From NCBI GenBank assembly GCA_019084025.1, contig JAHRBI010000006.1, positions 1 to 64,000 on the forward strand: a DNA stretch of 64,000 nucleotides, written 5' to 3'. The notes beneath the pieces were generated by a model. The model saw only the letters and a list, made by a program, of their open reading frames with translations, did not search any database and was not told where the DNA came from. The position numbers and the translations under genes were made by a program. This document shows, in pieces, positions 6,384 through 14,624 of the stretch (position 1 is the stretch's first letter; each line of letters starts with the position of its first letter). Source of the stretch: Burkholderiaceae bacterium DAT-1 (lineage in GTDB: Bacteria > Pseudomonadota > Gammaproteobacteria > Burkholderiales > Chitinimonadaceae).

Positions 6384-7568
6384 TCAGCCGGCCTTGCCAT
6401 CCAGCCGGGGCCGGAGATAAATCGGAATCATGCGCGCCGCCCAGGCCACCAGTAAGCCAGCCCATGCCAGCAATACCAGCTGCAGGGCAATACCCGGCAC
6501 AGCTAAAAGCGCGAGTCCTACCCGTATCAGTGCCGCCAGATGCAGACCGCAGTAAATCCACCATGTCAGCGAATCAGCCTGCAATGGTCGGCCGCCATGC
6601 CCGTAAGTGACGCGTGTCACAAACCCGACCAGCATCGTCACAAACAGGCCAGTTGCAAGTGCATGAGCCGGTGCCGAAGCTGCACACCAGCCCATACTGG
6701 CCGCCGCCTGCAGCAGACAGGCCGGTACCAGCCAGGCAAAGGAGAGGTGCAGCATGGCCAGCAAGCGAACCTTCATGCTGCGCATCAGGCCCCAGCGTAC
6801 CGTCGCCAGACCGAATCCCAGCACCATGGCAACATCCGCCAGTGCTGCCGCTACTTGCCATCCGGCCAGCGTCGCAACACTATGTGCCACACATCCGGCC
6901 AGCCACGCATCCAGCAAGCCCATCGGCCGCCACGGCAAAACCGGCAGCGCCAGTGCAGACTGGGTAAAGAAGGGAATCATCCGGTGAGAAACCGTGATGA
7001 ACACCGGTAGCAGAAAACCCCAAAGCGCCAATGTCCGTGTCGCCATCCAGATTTCAGCATCACCCGTCTTTGCCCACACGGCTGCGCTCATCATAGCCAG
7101 TAATCCAACCCCCATCGCCACGGCAATCCGCCAGGCATGGCCTTTATCTGCCAATTGGCTGGCGAGTATGCAGCGAATCCACGCCAACAGTGCCCAGGCC
7201 CACGCCAGTACCATCATCAGCAATCCGGCCAGCACGGCCGGCAGCGACACATGCAAGCCGGCGATCACCAGTACCACACCCAAAAAGAAGCCGAGCATCA
7301 TGCCTGCATGTGCCGGCGCATGATTGATCCCCAGCCAGCGCGGTCCGGCGGTAAACAGAAAGCCCAGCATAAAAAGCGGAAAGCTGCCCAGCGGCATCAT
7401 CACACCGTGAGCAAATACGGCGGGCAGCACCGGCACAGATGAACTGATCAGGACACCACTCCACCAGAGCGCGAGCAATACCAGCGACAGTGCGCCGAGT
7501 AAAAATCCGAGTCTGTGCGGCATCATCCACAGGCGTTGCAGCATGCCGGGTTGCAAAGGCTTCAGCAC
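6384..7568 (-). CDS. nnrS: NnrS family heme/copper membrane protein
   Basis: The 394-residue polytopic protein has about 12 transmembrane segments and the NnrS hallmarks HRLGFLLGA at the N-terminus, FPLFMLGFLFTAGPRWLG, and a conserved His in SHRMIPFFTQSAL. NnrS proteins protect cells from nitric-oxide stress, probably by limiting damage or formation of iron-nitrosyl complexes, and are usually controlled by NnrR/Dnr-type regulators. It lies directly after moaD (1 base between stop and next start) and before the dnr-like gene, so one transcript is likely. Confidence 0.88.
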   Translation of the reverse strand: MLKPLQPGMLQRLWMMPHRLGFLLGALSLVLLALWWSGVLISSSVPVLPAVFAHGVMMPLGSFPLFMLGFLFTAGPRWLGINHAPAHAGMMLGFFLGVVLVIAGLHVSLPAVLAGLLMMVLAWAWALLAWIRCILASQLADKGHAWRIAVAMGVGLLAMMSAAVWAKTGDAEIWMATRTLALWGFLLPVFITVSHRMIPFFTQSALALPVLPWRPMGLLDAWLAGCVAHSVATLAGWQVAAALADVAMVLGFGLATVRWGLMRSMKVRLLAMLHLSFAWLVPACLLQAAASMGWCAASAPAHALATGLFVTMLVGFVTRVTYGHGGRPLQADSLTWWIYCGLHLAALIRVGLALLAVPGIALQLVLLAWAGLLVAWAARMIPIYLRPRLDGKAG

Positions 7569-7569
7569 A

Positions 7570-7827
7570 TCAGCCTCCAGTCACCGGCGGGAAAATCGCC
7601 ACTTCGGCCCGCTCACTCAATAAAGTATCCGGTGTGGCCAGAATCTGATTCACCGCTACCCGATACACCTGCCGACCACCTAGTACAGACTGCCATTGCG
7701 GCCCCTGCTGGCACAGCCATGCAATCAGGTCGCCGACGGTGCCTTGCTCGAATGGCAGCGTAAAATCCGCAGTATCCATCCCCAGCACATCCCGAAATTT
7801 GGCGAACACAAGCAATTGAATATTCAT
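7570..7827 (-). CDS. moaD: Molybdopterin synthase small subunit MoaD
   Basis: The 85-residue beta-grasp protein ends in PPVTGG. The C-terminal Gly-Gly is adenylated and then carries the thiocarboxylate that gives sulfur to precursor Z. The N-terminal strand IQLLVFAKFRDVLG is typical. The large subunit MoaE is not in the window. The gene is second in the operon, 5 bases after moaA. Confidence 0.92.
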   Translation of the reverse strand: MNIQLLVFAKFRDVLGMDTADFTLPFEQGTVGDLIAWLCQQGPQWQSVLGGRQVYRVAVNQILATPDTLLSERAEVAIFPPVTGG

Positions 7828-7832
7828 GGTAT

Positions 7833-8876
7833 TTACCCCCCGGTTTGCGACATGAACCGCACGATGCGGGTCGGAGATTCGTTGAAATGGTGGCGCTCGG
7901 GCTTGGCCGCGATGCCTGAGCGAATGGCGTTCAGCAGGTCCGCATCACTGGCACCCTGCCGCATCATGTCACCCAGTGGGACCTGATCATTTTGTCCCAG
8001 ACATAGATAGAGACACCCATCTACGCCTAAACGCACACGATTGCAGGTCTCGCAGAAATGCTGTGACATGGGGGTAATCACCCCGAGGCTCATCCGGCCA
8101 TCCGTACTCTGCCAGTAACGGGCCGGCCCCCCTTGTTTGCCTTTGATCTCGGGAATCAGGCCAAATTGATCCGCCAGATCGCTACACAGCTCGGTCAGAT
8201 TCACACTGCGGGTACGCTGTCCGGTTTCGCCCATGGGCATGGGTTCGATCAGCCTTAGGATAAATCCGTGATCAAGTGCGTATTGCAGGACCTGCTCTAC
8301 CTCACCCAGATTTACATCGGGCATCACCACCATATTGAGTTTGATGGGCGCGAAGCCCGCATCGCGCGCGGCATCCAGCCCGCGCAATACTTTGTCCAGA
8401 CAATCCCGCCCGGTTACACGGGCAAAGCAGGCGCGATCTACGGTATCGAGACTGACATTCAGGCGGTTCACGCCAGCGGCCTTTAATCCCGCAGCATGCG
8501 CCGCCAGCATCGTGCCATTGGTAGACAGCGACAGATCACGTAAACCCGGCAAATCGGCAATGCCCGCAGAAATCTGTTCGATGCCCCTTCGCAACAAGGG
8601 TTCTCCGCCCGTTAGCCTCACCTTATCCACGCCCAGCTGCACAAACAACGACACCAGCCGGACCATTTCATCCGGCCGCAACCAGTTGGCAGGCGCATCG
8701 TAATCCTTGAAGCCCTTCGGCAGGCAATAGGTACAGCGCAGATCGCAGCGATCGGTGACCGATACACGCAAATAGTGAATCCGCCGCCCGAATGGGTCGA
8801 TCAGGCCAGAAGCAGAAGATGGAGGAAAAGTAGGATGCATGACTGCCAGACTCCGGTATCTGGCGTCATTATCCAA
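7833..8876 (-). CDS. moaA: GTP 3',8-cyclase MoaA
   Basis: This radical-SAM enzyme converts GTP to 3',8-cyclo-GTP, the substrate of MoaC. The N-terminal cluster motif is CDLRCTYC (Cx3Cx2C), followed by LTGGEPLLRRG. The second cluster is CETCNRVRLGVDGCLYLC. The C-terminus ends SQTGG, the Gly-Gly tail required for activity. The open frame has 347 residues; a start at the internal Met (base 8840, MHPTFPPSS) gives the more usual length and is equally possible. It is the first gene of the moaA-moaD-nnrS-dnr operon. Confidence 0.92.
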   Translation of the reverse strand: MDNDARYRSLAVMHPTFPPSSASGLIDPFGRRIHYLRVSVTDRCDLRCTYCLPKGFKDYDAPANWLRPDEMVRLVSLFVQLGVDKVRLTGGEPLLRRGIEQISAGIADLPGLRDLSLSTNGTMLAAHAAGLKAAGVNRLNVSLDTVDRACFARVTGRDCLDKVLRGLDAARDAGFAPIKLNMVVMPDVNLGEVEQVLQYALDHGFILRLIEPMPMGETGQRTRSVNLTELCSDLADQFGLIPEIKGKQGGPARYWQSTDGRMSLGVITPMSQHFCETCNRVRLGVDGCLYLCLGQNDQVPLGDMMRQGASDADLLNAIRSGIAAKPERHHFNESPTRIVRFMSQTGG

Positions 8877-9199
8877 GCATGAGGTGCCAAACTATATACA
8901 GCTGAAGAACTAGTCCTAGCCAGGATGCATCAATCCACGCCGCTCGAAGGTGTCGTAAACCGAATCCCATCAGCCTCGCGCCTGAGATCGGGAAGCCATT
9001 TCAGAGGGAATGAAAACGCTCCGACGAAAGCGATTAATTACGTGGTCAACGAATTGGCGAGGCTTCCACTCTGATGAGTTGGTAAGCCTGCGCCAGGAAA
9101 ACCGAACATTGAACAAGGCAGTAGCCTGACGTGTTTCATGCCCGGCGGTAAGGGGAATCGAGCAACTTTGGAGATGACCAAGCCCAAAAAGGCCAACGG
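8877..9199. other. Intergenic region without a recognised gene
   Basis: About 320 bases lie between the T6SS-like locus and moaA. It must hold the moaA promoter, but I see no convincing -35/-10 and no TTGAT-N4-ATCAA (FNR/Dnr) palindrome. No ORF of note, tRNA or terminator was seen. Confidence 0.5.
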
Positions 9200-9805
9200 T
9201 TAAAATATTGTTTTGTCACTTTTATGTACCGCTCGACGAATATCTTCGGTTCGCTGTTGCACGGTTCGATTGGGAATGTCTCGAGTAGCGTGCTTAACAA
9301 AATCATGAGGCGCATAATCGGCACCAATTTCACCAACCGGCCTGAATGCTGTCGTTAATGGAATAGGAACAATATGACTTTGTGGAATCGCCTGTTGCGT
9401 TTTGTAACGTCCTCCCTGCCGGTCATCTGGGTCGTGCCTCATTTCACTCAATTGCGGAACGGTTACATTCAACACCCTCGATTCAATCCCTCTTTCATGA
9501 AATACTGAGGTATAAAACTCGGATGGCCGATTCTTTACGCCTTCTTTATCTAGTACGAGATGAATAAATCCTGTACTGTTCCTGACAAATCGCGCCTTTC
9601 CTACCGCAGCTGAAGCGCCACCCTGCCCGCCTCTGGCCGGATCAAGGCCTATTCCTTCATTGCCAACAATCTTGGGTACGTTTTCCTCCCGGGTAACATG
9701 CGAATATACATTTTGCTCAATGGATGCGGTTACGGACTCTCTACAGGGAGGAGTCGAGACATTTCTTCCCTTGAAACCAAAGCAGCTGAGAAAACAATCG
9801 AACAT
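9200..9805 (-). CDS. Putative T6SS-associated effector, ART-like (unproven)
   Basis: The ORF encodes 201 residues. The start ATG overlaps the hcp stop (TAATG), so it is translationally coupled to hcp. The N-terminus is unusual: MFDCFLSCFGFKGRN, two Cys among Phe. Residues about 33-100 read VYSHVTREENVPKIVGNEGI, then a GG-rich turn, then RNSTGFIHLVLDK. This resembles the H-x-T...N-x-x-x-I...G start of the ADP-ribosyltransferase/Tpt1/DarT-like fold found in many toxins. A later segment (VLNVTVPQLSEM) looks like a core strand. I see no signal peptide and no obvious immunity gene. Family and activity are inference; the gene could be an unrelated cargo protein. Confidence 0.5.
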   Translation of the reverse strand: MFDCFLSCFGFKGRNVSTPPCRESVTASIEQNVYSHVTREENVPKIVGNEGIGLDPARGGQGGASAAVGKARFVRNSTGFIHLVLDKEGVKNRPSEFYTSVFHERGIESRVLNVTVPQLSEMRHDPDDRQGGRYKTQQAIPQSHIVPIPLTTAFRPVGEIGADYAPHDFVKHATRDIPNRTVQQRTEDIRRAVHKSDKTIF

Positions 9806-10234
9806 TAAGGACTCCCTTTCTCCGGTGCCATCGTCAGAATATTCGCTGTGGTGTCACCCGAATTGCGCAGCACATAGATCATCGTTGGTGCAGCAGCCCC
9901 GACACCCAGCGGGTTGGCGCGCAAGCATAGGTCAAACAGCTTTACCGACATCTTGTCGACATACTTGGTACAGGTGAACTCAGTAATCACGGGGCGACCC
10001 GATGTGCGCGCCGAGTTTGATACATCGGTCGTCATCTGCTGCTTCATGCCCTGATGCAGCGAGACCAGCTCGATAAACTTGCCTTGCGCAAAAGCGGCAT
10101 TGCCGCCCGAAGCACCATTCATAATCGGATCGGTGGCGGCCCACGCGTTCTGTGAGGGCGTGCCTGACACCGGAGAAATCAGGCTACCGCCCTGATCCCA
10201 GCTATTCGCCGGGTTGCAAGAGAATCAAATCCAT
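9805..10234 (-). pseudogene. Hcp-like T6SS tube protein, frameshifted at 5' end and short at 3' end
   Basis: The Hcp core is clear: GKFIELVSLHQGMKQQM, TSGRPVITEFTCTKYVDK, LRNSGDTTANILTM. A good Shine-Dalgarno (AAAGG) and ATG at 10234 start a canonical Hcp1 N-terminus, MDLILLQPGE, but this frame hits TAG after ten codons. The body lies in the +1 frame, whose only in-frame start candidate is a GTG at 10170. One skipped base near CCCGGCG would join them. The C-terminus stops at NILTMAPEKGSP, roughly 45 residues short of usual Hcp, removing the last strands. Either the gene is decaying, the base call is wrong, or a frameshift is used. Full Hcp forms the hexameric tube inside the TssB/C sheath. 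Confidence 0.65.
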
Positions 10235-10289
10235 TTTGCTTACCTTTCGCTTGAGGGTTCAACGTGGCATATGCATGTCCGGCTCCGGC

Positions 10290-12260
10290 TTAGCCCGGAA
10301 GCTCGGCCACAAGCCGGATGGACGTCGTCAGTTCCTCAAGCTGGAAATGCGGACGCAGGAACAAGGTGGCCTTGTAGGTGCCGGGCTTACCGGGTACATC
10401 GGTCACGTCGATTTTGGCTGCACTGAGCGGAAATGCGGCTTTCACATCCTGAGCAGCACTCTCGTCCAGCAGCACATACTGGCCAATCCAGCTATTCAGA
10501 TAGGCCTCCACATTGCTGCGTGTCAGGAAAGAGCCCACCTTCTCCCGCATGATGACCTTGATGTAATGGGCAAACCGGGAGGCGGCGAGCACATAAGGCA
10601 ACATGGCCGAGATCTGTGCATTGGCATTGGCCAGATCAGACAAATACTTTTTGGGTAGATTGGTACTTTGCCCGCCAAAGAACGCCGCCTTGTTTGTCCC
10701 TTTGCAGTGACAAATAGCCATGAAACCCAGATCGTTGAGTTCCTTTTCACGCCGGTCGGTAATCGCTACCTGTGTCGGGCAGATCATGGCGACATCGCCA
10801 TCGTCGCTCTTGTAGGTGTAGATCGGTAGCCCTTCAACCAGTCCCCCGCCCTCTACCCCGCGTATGGCTGCAGTCCAGCCATATAAGGAAAATGCATGGG
10901 TGATGCGTTCAGCCAAAATGAAGGCTGCATTTCCCCACAAGAATTTGCTGGCGTCATTGATGCCGACATCTTCCTGATAGTTCACGCCTTCACACGGCAC
11001 CTTTTCCGGGTCATACGGCAGGCGTAACAGCACGCGAGGCAGTGCCAGTGTGACATAGCGGGAATCTTCACTCTCCCGGAAGGTATGCCAGGCAGCAAGT
11101 TCCACACTTTCAAAGATCTTTTGCAGATCGCGAGGCTTGGCCAGTTCATCGAAGCTATTCAGATCGAATAACTTCGCATTTGCAGCCGCCACAAAGGGTG
11201 CATGTCCAGCTGCGGCAACTTCCGCGATCTTGGACAATAAGGTGGTGTCGTCGGGATGCCTGCCAAACTCGTAGTCACCCATCAGCATGCTGAATGGCTG
11301 TCCGCCATAGGTGCCGTATTCAGCTTCGTAAATCATCTTGAACAGACCGCTCTGGTCAAATTCGACGGCCTTGGTTAGATCATCGAGCAGATCCTGCTTC
11401 GAAGCATTCAGAACGCGCAGTTTCAACATCGGGCCGGTATCAGAACGCATCACGAGATAATGCAGGCCGCGCCACGTTGCTTCCAGGCGCTGGAACCCTT
11501 CGGCGTGCACGATGAGGTCCAGTTGCTTGCCGAGAATGCTGTCAATCTCAGCCACTCGGTTGTCGATCAACGCACCGAAACCCTTCTGGTGCGCCTCTTT
11601 CAAATTTGCGGCGACATCAACCGCAAACTGACCCAGCAAACCCATCACTGTCTTGAGCGCGTCACCAGACAGTGCCATCCCCTTGTCGCCAAGCAGCTCA
11701 TCCAGCTTGCCGGCAGGCGCGACTTCTCCCCATGCTGCGGCGTCGGCCTTGGCATCAAATGCGCTGGTAAGTTCGCTTCTGGCCGCATTCCCCTCGTCAT
11801 CCATCCGGCAGACCAGATTCAGGTAATGCGCCAGCAGATCGGAAATCTCCGCTTTGGACTGCAGGAAACGCAGACGTGCCCGCCCGTCATATAGACCGGT
11901 CATGGCGCTCACCTGTTTGATGACGTTAACCGGCTGGAAATGGTCGATGTGCTGAAACTTCAGCGTACCAGTCAGGCTGCCCTCGCCGCCCGGTAGCACA
12001 TTCTCGCAACTGGCCAGGTTGAACTGAGGCGAAATGCCCTCCAGTACCTTTTGAAAATTGTCCCGATCAATTTCGATCAGCTTGCGATCTTTGAGCGGGG
12101 GCAAGGGTTCTGCAATGAAGTCGCCAGTGAGTTCAGCAAGAATCCCCACAATGAATGGCAATTCCTTCTTTTCAAATGCGCCACCAGTTTCAACGTCATA
12201 GGTAATCTTTACCCGCGGCGGACGTACCCGCGTCAGTTTTTCCTGAATACTGCCCAGCAT
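10290..12260 (-). CDS. TssB-TssC fusion: T6SS contractile sheath protein
   Basis: A single 656-codon frame carries both sheath subunits. Residues about 1-165 are TssB/VipA (RPPRVKITYDVETGG, ELPFIVGILAELTG, LPPLKDRKLIEIDRDNF). Residues about 205-656 are TssC/VipB (ALIDNRVAEIDSILGKQL, LEATWRGLHYLV, FSMLMGDYEFGRHPDD, FRESEDSRYVTLALPRVL, AAIRGVEGGGLVEGLP, CHCKGTNKAAFFGGQS, FLRPHFQLEELTTS). TssB and TssC are normally separate proteins that intertwine into the sheath. The linker (about 165-205) is Ala/Asp-rich. No other core gene (tssA, tssE-M, clpV, vgrG) is in the window. A -24/-12-like element lies 140 bases upstream. Confidence 0.9.
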   Translation of the reverse strand: MLGSIQEKLTRVRPPRVKITYDVETGGAFEKKELPFIVGILAELTGDFIAEPLPPLKDRKLIEIDRDNFQKVLEGISPQFNLASCENVLPGGEGSLTGTLKFQHIDHFQPVNVIKQVSAMTGLYDGRARLRFLQSKAEISDLLAHYLNLVCRMDDEGNAARSELTSAFDAKADAAAWGEVAPAGKLDELLGDKGMALSGDALKTVMGLLGQFAVDVAANLKEAHQKGFGALIDNRVAEIDSILGKQLDLIVHAEGFQRLEATWRGLHYLVMRSDTGPMLKLRVLNASKQDLLDDLTKAVEFDQSGLFKMIYEAEYGTYGGQPFSMLMGDYEFGRHPDDTTLLSKIAEVAAAGHAPFVAAANAKLFDLNSFDELAKPRDLQKIFESVELAAWHTFRESEDSRYVTLALPRVLLRLPYDPEKVPCEGVNYQEDVGINDASKFLWGNAAFILAERITHAFSLYGWTAAIRGVEGGGLVEGLPIYTYKSDDGDVAMICPTQVAITDRREKELNDLGFMAICHCKGTNKAAFFGGQSTNLPKKYLSDLANANAQISAMLPYVLAASRFAHYIKVIMREKVGSFLTRSNVEAYLNSWIGQYVLLDESAAQDVKAAFPLSAAKIDVTDVPGKPGTYKATLFLRPHFQLEELTTSIRLVAELPG

Positions 12261-12398
12261 GGTGTGTTAACTCCCGTTTGCATTTGTCACCGACCGCGAC
12301 GCGAACTGCGGGACAGCATCATGCTTACCCACCGTTCTTCCCTGTGATCGCCGCAGCAGTCGGTTGATCCGTGCATAGCATGCGGCGCGCTTTCTGTA

Positions 12399-12416
12399 TT
12401 CAAAATACGTGCCAAG
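12399..12416 (-). promoter_or_regulatory. Candidate sigma54 (-24/-12) promoter of tssBC
   Basis: On the minus strand the sequence reads TTGGCACGTATTTTGAA. The -24 box TTGGCACG is perfect. The -12 box is TTGA where the consensus is TTGC, with the normal 10-base gap between the GG and the second dinucleotide. It lies about 140 bases upstream of the tssBC ATG. A sigma54 activator gene is encoded just upstream, which supports the reading. Confidence 0.5.
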
Positions 12417-12484
12417 TTCAGATGTTACCCATGTCATTGTTTTTATTAGCAATTGTCAATTTTAATGTTTTGAGGTGTGTTAGA

Positions 12485-12563
12485 TTTGACTCACCTGATT
12501 GGCGACCGTCTTCTGCCAATGCAGCGCACAGACTCATCACGCGGCTGGGTATGTTTTGACTCA
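12485..12563. promoter_or_regulatory. Two TTTGACTCA sites, candidate activator-binding sites
   Basis: TTTGACTCA occurs at 12485-12493 and again at 12555-12563, 70 bases apart (about seven helical turns). The core TGACTCA is a near-palindrome. Both sites lie roughly 75-150 bases upstream of the -24 box, the usual distance for enhancers bound by sigma54 activators. Which protein binds is inferred. Confidence 0.35.
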
Positions 12564-12683
12564 GTCACGGGTCAAGTAGCACCCGTAGCGGTTTGTTAAA
12601 GACAAATGGATGGACATGCTCAAGCCGCATGCGCAAATACGCACGCAACACTCAGGCCGGAAGGAAAGGGAAAATGCGGAGAT

Positions 12684-12932
12684 TCAGTCTTTAGGACGCG
12701 AGCGGCGCCAGAGCACCCGCCCGCCAAGCTGCCAGCGTTCCATCACGCCACGCGCGAGAAGGCGTTCCAGGGCGAGTTGCGTCAACGCGGGTGAGGCCTC
12801 ATGCCTACCCCAGTCGATCCACCATTGATGAATGCCTTCAAGCGTATCGGCGGCACCAGGTCGAAGGTTCAGATAGGATTGAATGGCATCTGCAATTTCA
12901 GCAATGCGATTGGTCAGGAGATCATCTTGCAT
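12684..12932 (-). CDS. Small protein of unknown function, last gene of the sigma54-activator operon
   Basis: The protein has 82 residues from MQDDLLTNR; the open frame could extend to 12956. The sequence RIAEIADAIQSYLNLRPGAADTLEGIHQWWIDW and the C-terminal VMERWQLGGRVLWRRSR suggest a winged-helix-like or small helical domain with a basic tail. I do not recognise a functional family. It follows the activator gene on the same strand with about 55 bases between them, so they are likely co-transcribed. Confidence 0.55.
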   Translation of the reverse strand: MQDDLLTNRIAEIADAIQSYLNLRPGAADTLEGIHQWWIDWGRHEASPALTQLALERLLARGVMERWQLGGRVLWRRSRPKD

Positions 12933-12987
12933 GGTGTGATGGCTGCGGACGGCCACCTACTGCTGGCGTCCATTCTGCTTCTTTATG

Positions 12988-14049
12988 CTAATTGGTCAGT
13001 TCATGCATGGCATGTCCTGCGGGAGGGGCAGCTTGAGTATCGCCACGCAATCCATGCTTGCGTAGTAGTTTACCAAAAGCACTTCGCTCTTTACCGGCCA
13101 ATCGTGCAGCATGCGTTACATTTCCACCCGTTCGGGCAATCAGTTCGCTGACATATCGTCTTTCAAACTCAAGCAGCACGTGTGCTTTCGCCTGATTATA
13201 CGGAAGTTGATCCTCATGACGATGTGTTGCGAGATGACACATTGCACCCAGCTCTGCACATTCAAGTAGCGGCCCATCCGACATCAGAAAGTCTCGAAGC
13301 AGCAGATTTTCCAGCTTCCGAATATTACCCGGCCAGCTGTAGCGGGAAATGAGAACCCGGGCAGACTCGCTAAGCAGCCGTGGATCGGTCTGATACTGGT
13401 CGCATAATCGCGCAACAAAGGTTTGCGCTAGTTCCACCGCATCGTGACCTCTGTCGCGTAATGGCGGCACGGTTACCTGCAATACATTCAGGCGATACAG
13501 CAAATCATGACGAAATTGCTTTTCGGCAGCCAGCTTGGCCAAATCTGCATTTGTAGCGGCCACCACTCTCACATCGGCCGATCGCAGACCTGTTCCCCCA
13601 ACCTTGCGATATGTTTTTTCCTGCAGAAAACGCAGCAACGCCCCCTGTGCCCGCGGGCTCAATGAATCAATTTCATCCAGAAACAGCGTGCCGCCATCTG
13701 CTTCCCCTATCAAGCCCGCATACTGGCGGCTGGCATCGGTAAAAGCGCCCCGCTCATGACCGAACAGTTCGCTTTCCATCAGCGAATCAGTGAGTACACC
13801 ACAATTGACAGGCACAAAGGGATGTTCGCTTCTGGCACTGAGGTAGTGAATCGATCGCGCAGCAAGCTCTTTGCCCGTGCCGCTTTCACCATTGATCAGC
13901 ACAGTTGCGTCAGCACCAGCAAACCGGTGCAGAGCAGCCTGCATCTGCCTGAATGCAAGGGATGATCCGATCAAATTCAGCCTCGACATGCTGGCAATCT
14001 CCCTGTGCTGGTCATCTCCGAGGATGCGCAGCGTGTTTAATATGAACAA
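12988..14049 (-). CDS. Sigma54-dependent transcriptional activator (no sensor domain)
   Basis: The 353-residue protein has an AAA+ domain with Walker A GESGTGKE, the sigma54-contacting loop [13 protein letters not shown], Walker [10 protein letters not shown], the sensor region [11 protein letters not shown] and an R-finger region [13 protein letters not shown] Fis-type HTH follows at the C-terminus ([27 protein letters not shown]). No receiver, GAF or PAS domain precedes the AAA+ module: only about 25 residues lie before it. Activity must be set by another protein, by abundance or be constitutive, as in PspF-like activators. It is expected to remodel RNA polymerase-sigma54 at the tssBC promoter. 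The start could also be ATG 13989. Confidence 0.88.
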   Translation of the reverse strand: MFILNTLRILGDDQHREIASMSRLNLIGSSLAFRQMQAALHRFAGADATVLINGESGTGKELAARSIHYLSARSEHPFVPVNCGVLTDSLMESELFGHERGAFTDASRQYAGLIGEADGGTLFLDEIDSLSPRAQGALLRFLQEKTYRKVGGTGLRSADVRVVAATNADLAKLAAEKQFRHDLLYRLNVLQVTVPPLRDRGHDAVELAQTFVARLCDQYQTDPRLLSESARVLISRYSWPGNIRKLENLLLRDFLMSDGPLLECAELGAMCHLATHRHEDQLPYNQAKAHVLLEFERRYVSELIARTGGNVTHAARLAGKERSAFGKLLRKHGLRGDTQAAPPAGHAMHELTN

Positions 14050-14052
14050 CGA

Positions 14053-14406
14053 TTAGCGGCGCGTCTTGTGAAGTGGCGGCAACCCGTTCGCATACGGCAA
14101 GCGCTCCGGTTCAAGATGCATGCGAGCCTTAATGCCGGGCACACTATCTCGCCTGTCCTCGGGCACGGGTTCCAATCCGCCCCGCAACACGGTCTGGACA
14201 TCGGGAGCAAGACGTGCGGCAAGCGCAACTTGCTCCCGAGCGGACAAAGGCGCGACATTCGGTGCGGCCATATCCCGTCTGGGGGAGGCCTGCTCCATTC
14301 CCCATTGATCCATGATCTGATCGCGAGGATTCAGGTCAGATGCATAAGGCGTACCCTGCACGACTTTGACACGCCCTTCATCGCCAGACCTGATTAGGCT
14401 GACCAT
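14053..14406 (-). CDS. Protein of unknown function upstream of the sigma54 activator
   Basis: The protein has 117 residues from MVSLIRSGDEG; the open frame allows a start at 14451. The stop is 3 bases from the activator's start, so it is in the same operon. It contains VQGTPYASDLNPRDQIMDQWGMEQASPRR and a helix APLSAREQVALAARLAPDVQTVL, and is Pro/Arg-rich at the end. I do not recognise it. Its position suggests a partner of the activator or a T6SS accessory role. Confidence 0.5.
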   Translation of the reverse strand: MVSLIRSGDEGRVKVVQGTPYASDLNPRDQIMDQWGMEQASPRRDMAAPNVAPLSAREQVALAARLAPDVQTVLRGGLEPVPEDRRDSVPGIKARMHLEPERLPYANGLPPLHKTRR

Positions 14407-14624
14407 GTGTGTGCGGTGCCGCAAACCCAAGCGAAATGGAAGGGATGACACGTGGTTTTTCCCGGGTGTGACCTAATCGGATCAGCTGACTACGAGTGGC
14501 CTCGCGGATCACCGCGCCACAGCAAAATCTGCATGAGGCTTGAATAATCAAGCTAGTTCAGTGATTTAGGACATATAAGACTGTTACTTTTGACAGGTTG
14601 ACTAATGCGCGCTCGGGTGGGTCA

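Larger units (their letters stand above)
12261..12683. other. Regulatory intergenic region upstream of tssBC
   Basis: About 420 bases lie without a convincing gene. They hold a sigma54-like promoter (12399-12416, minus) and two TTTGACTCA sites (see separate entries). The stretch 12430-12490 is AT-rich, which fits a bendable enhancer region. Short open frames here have no Shine-Dalgarno or recognisable product. Confidence 0.5.

Noticed and set aside
10152-10658. Plus-strand ORFs across hcp and tssBC
   Set aside because: They are antisense shadows of strongly conserved Hcp and TssC sequence.
12267-12452. A 61-codon minus-strand ORF upstream of tssBC
   Set aside because: It spans the sigma54-like promoter, has no Shine-Dalgarno or recognisable sequence, and is probably chance.
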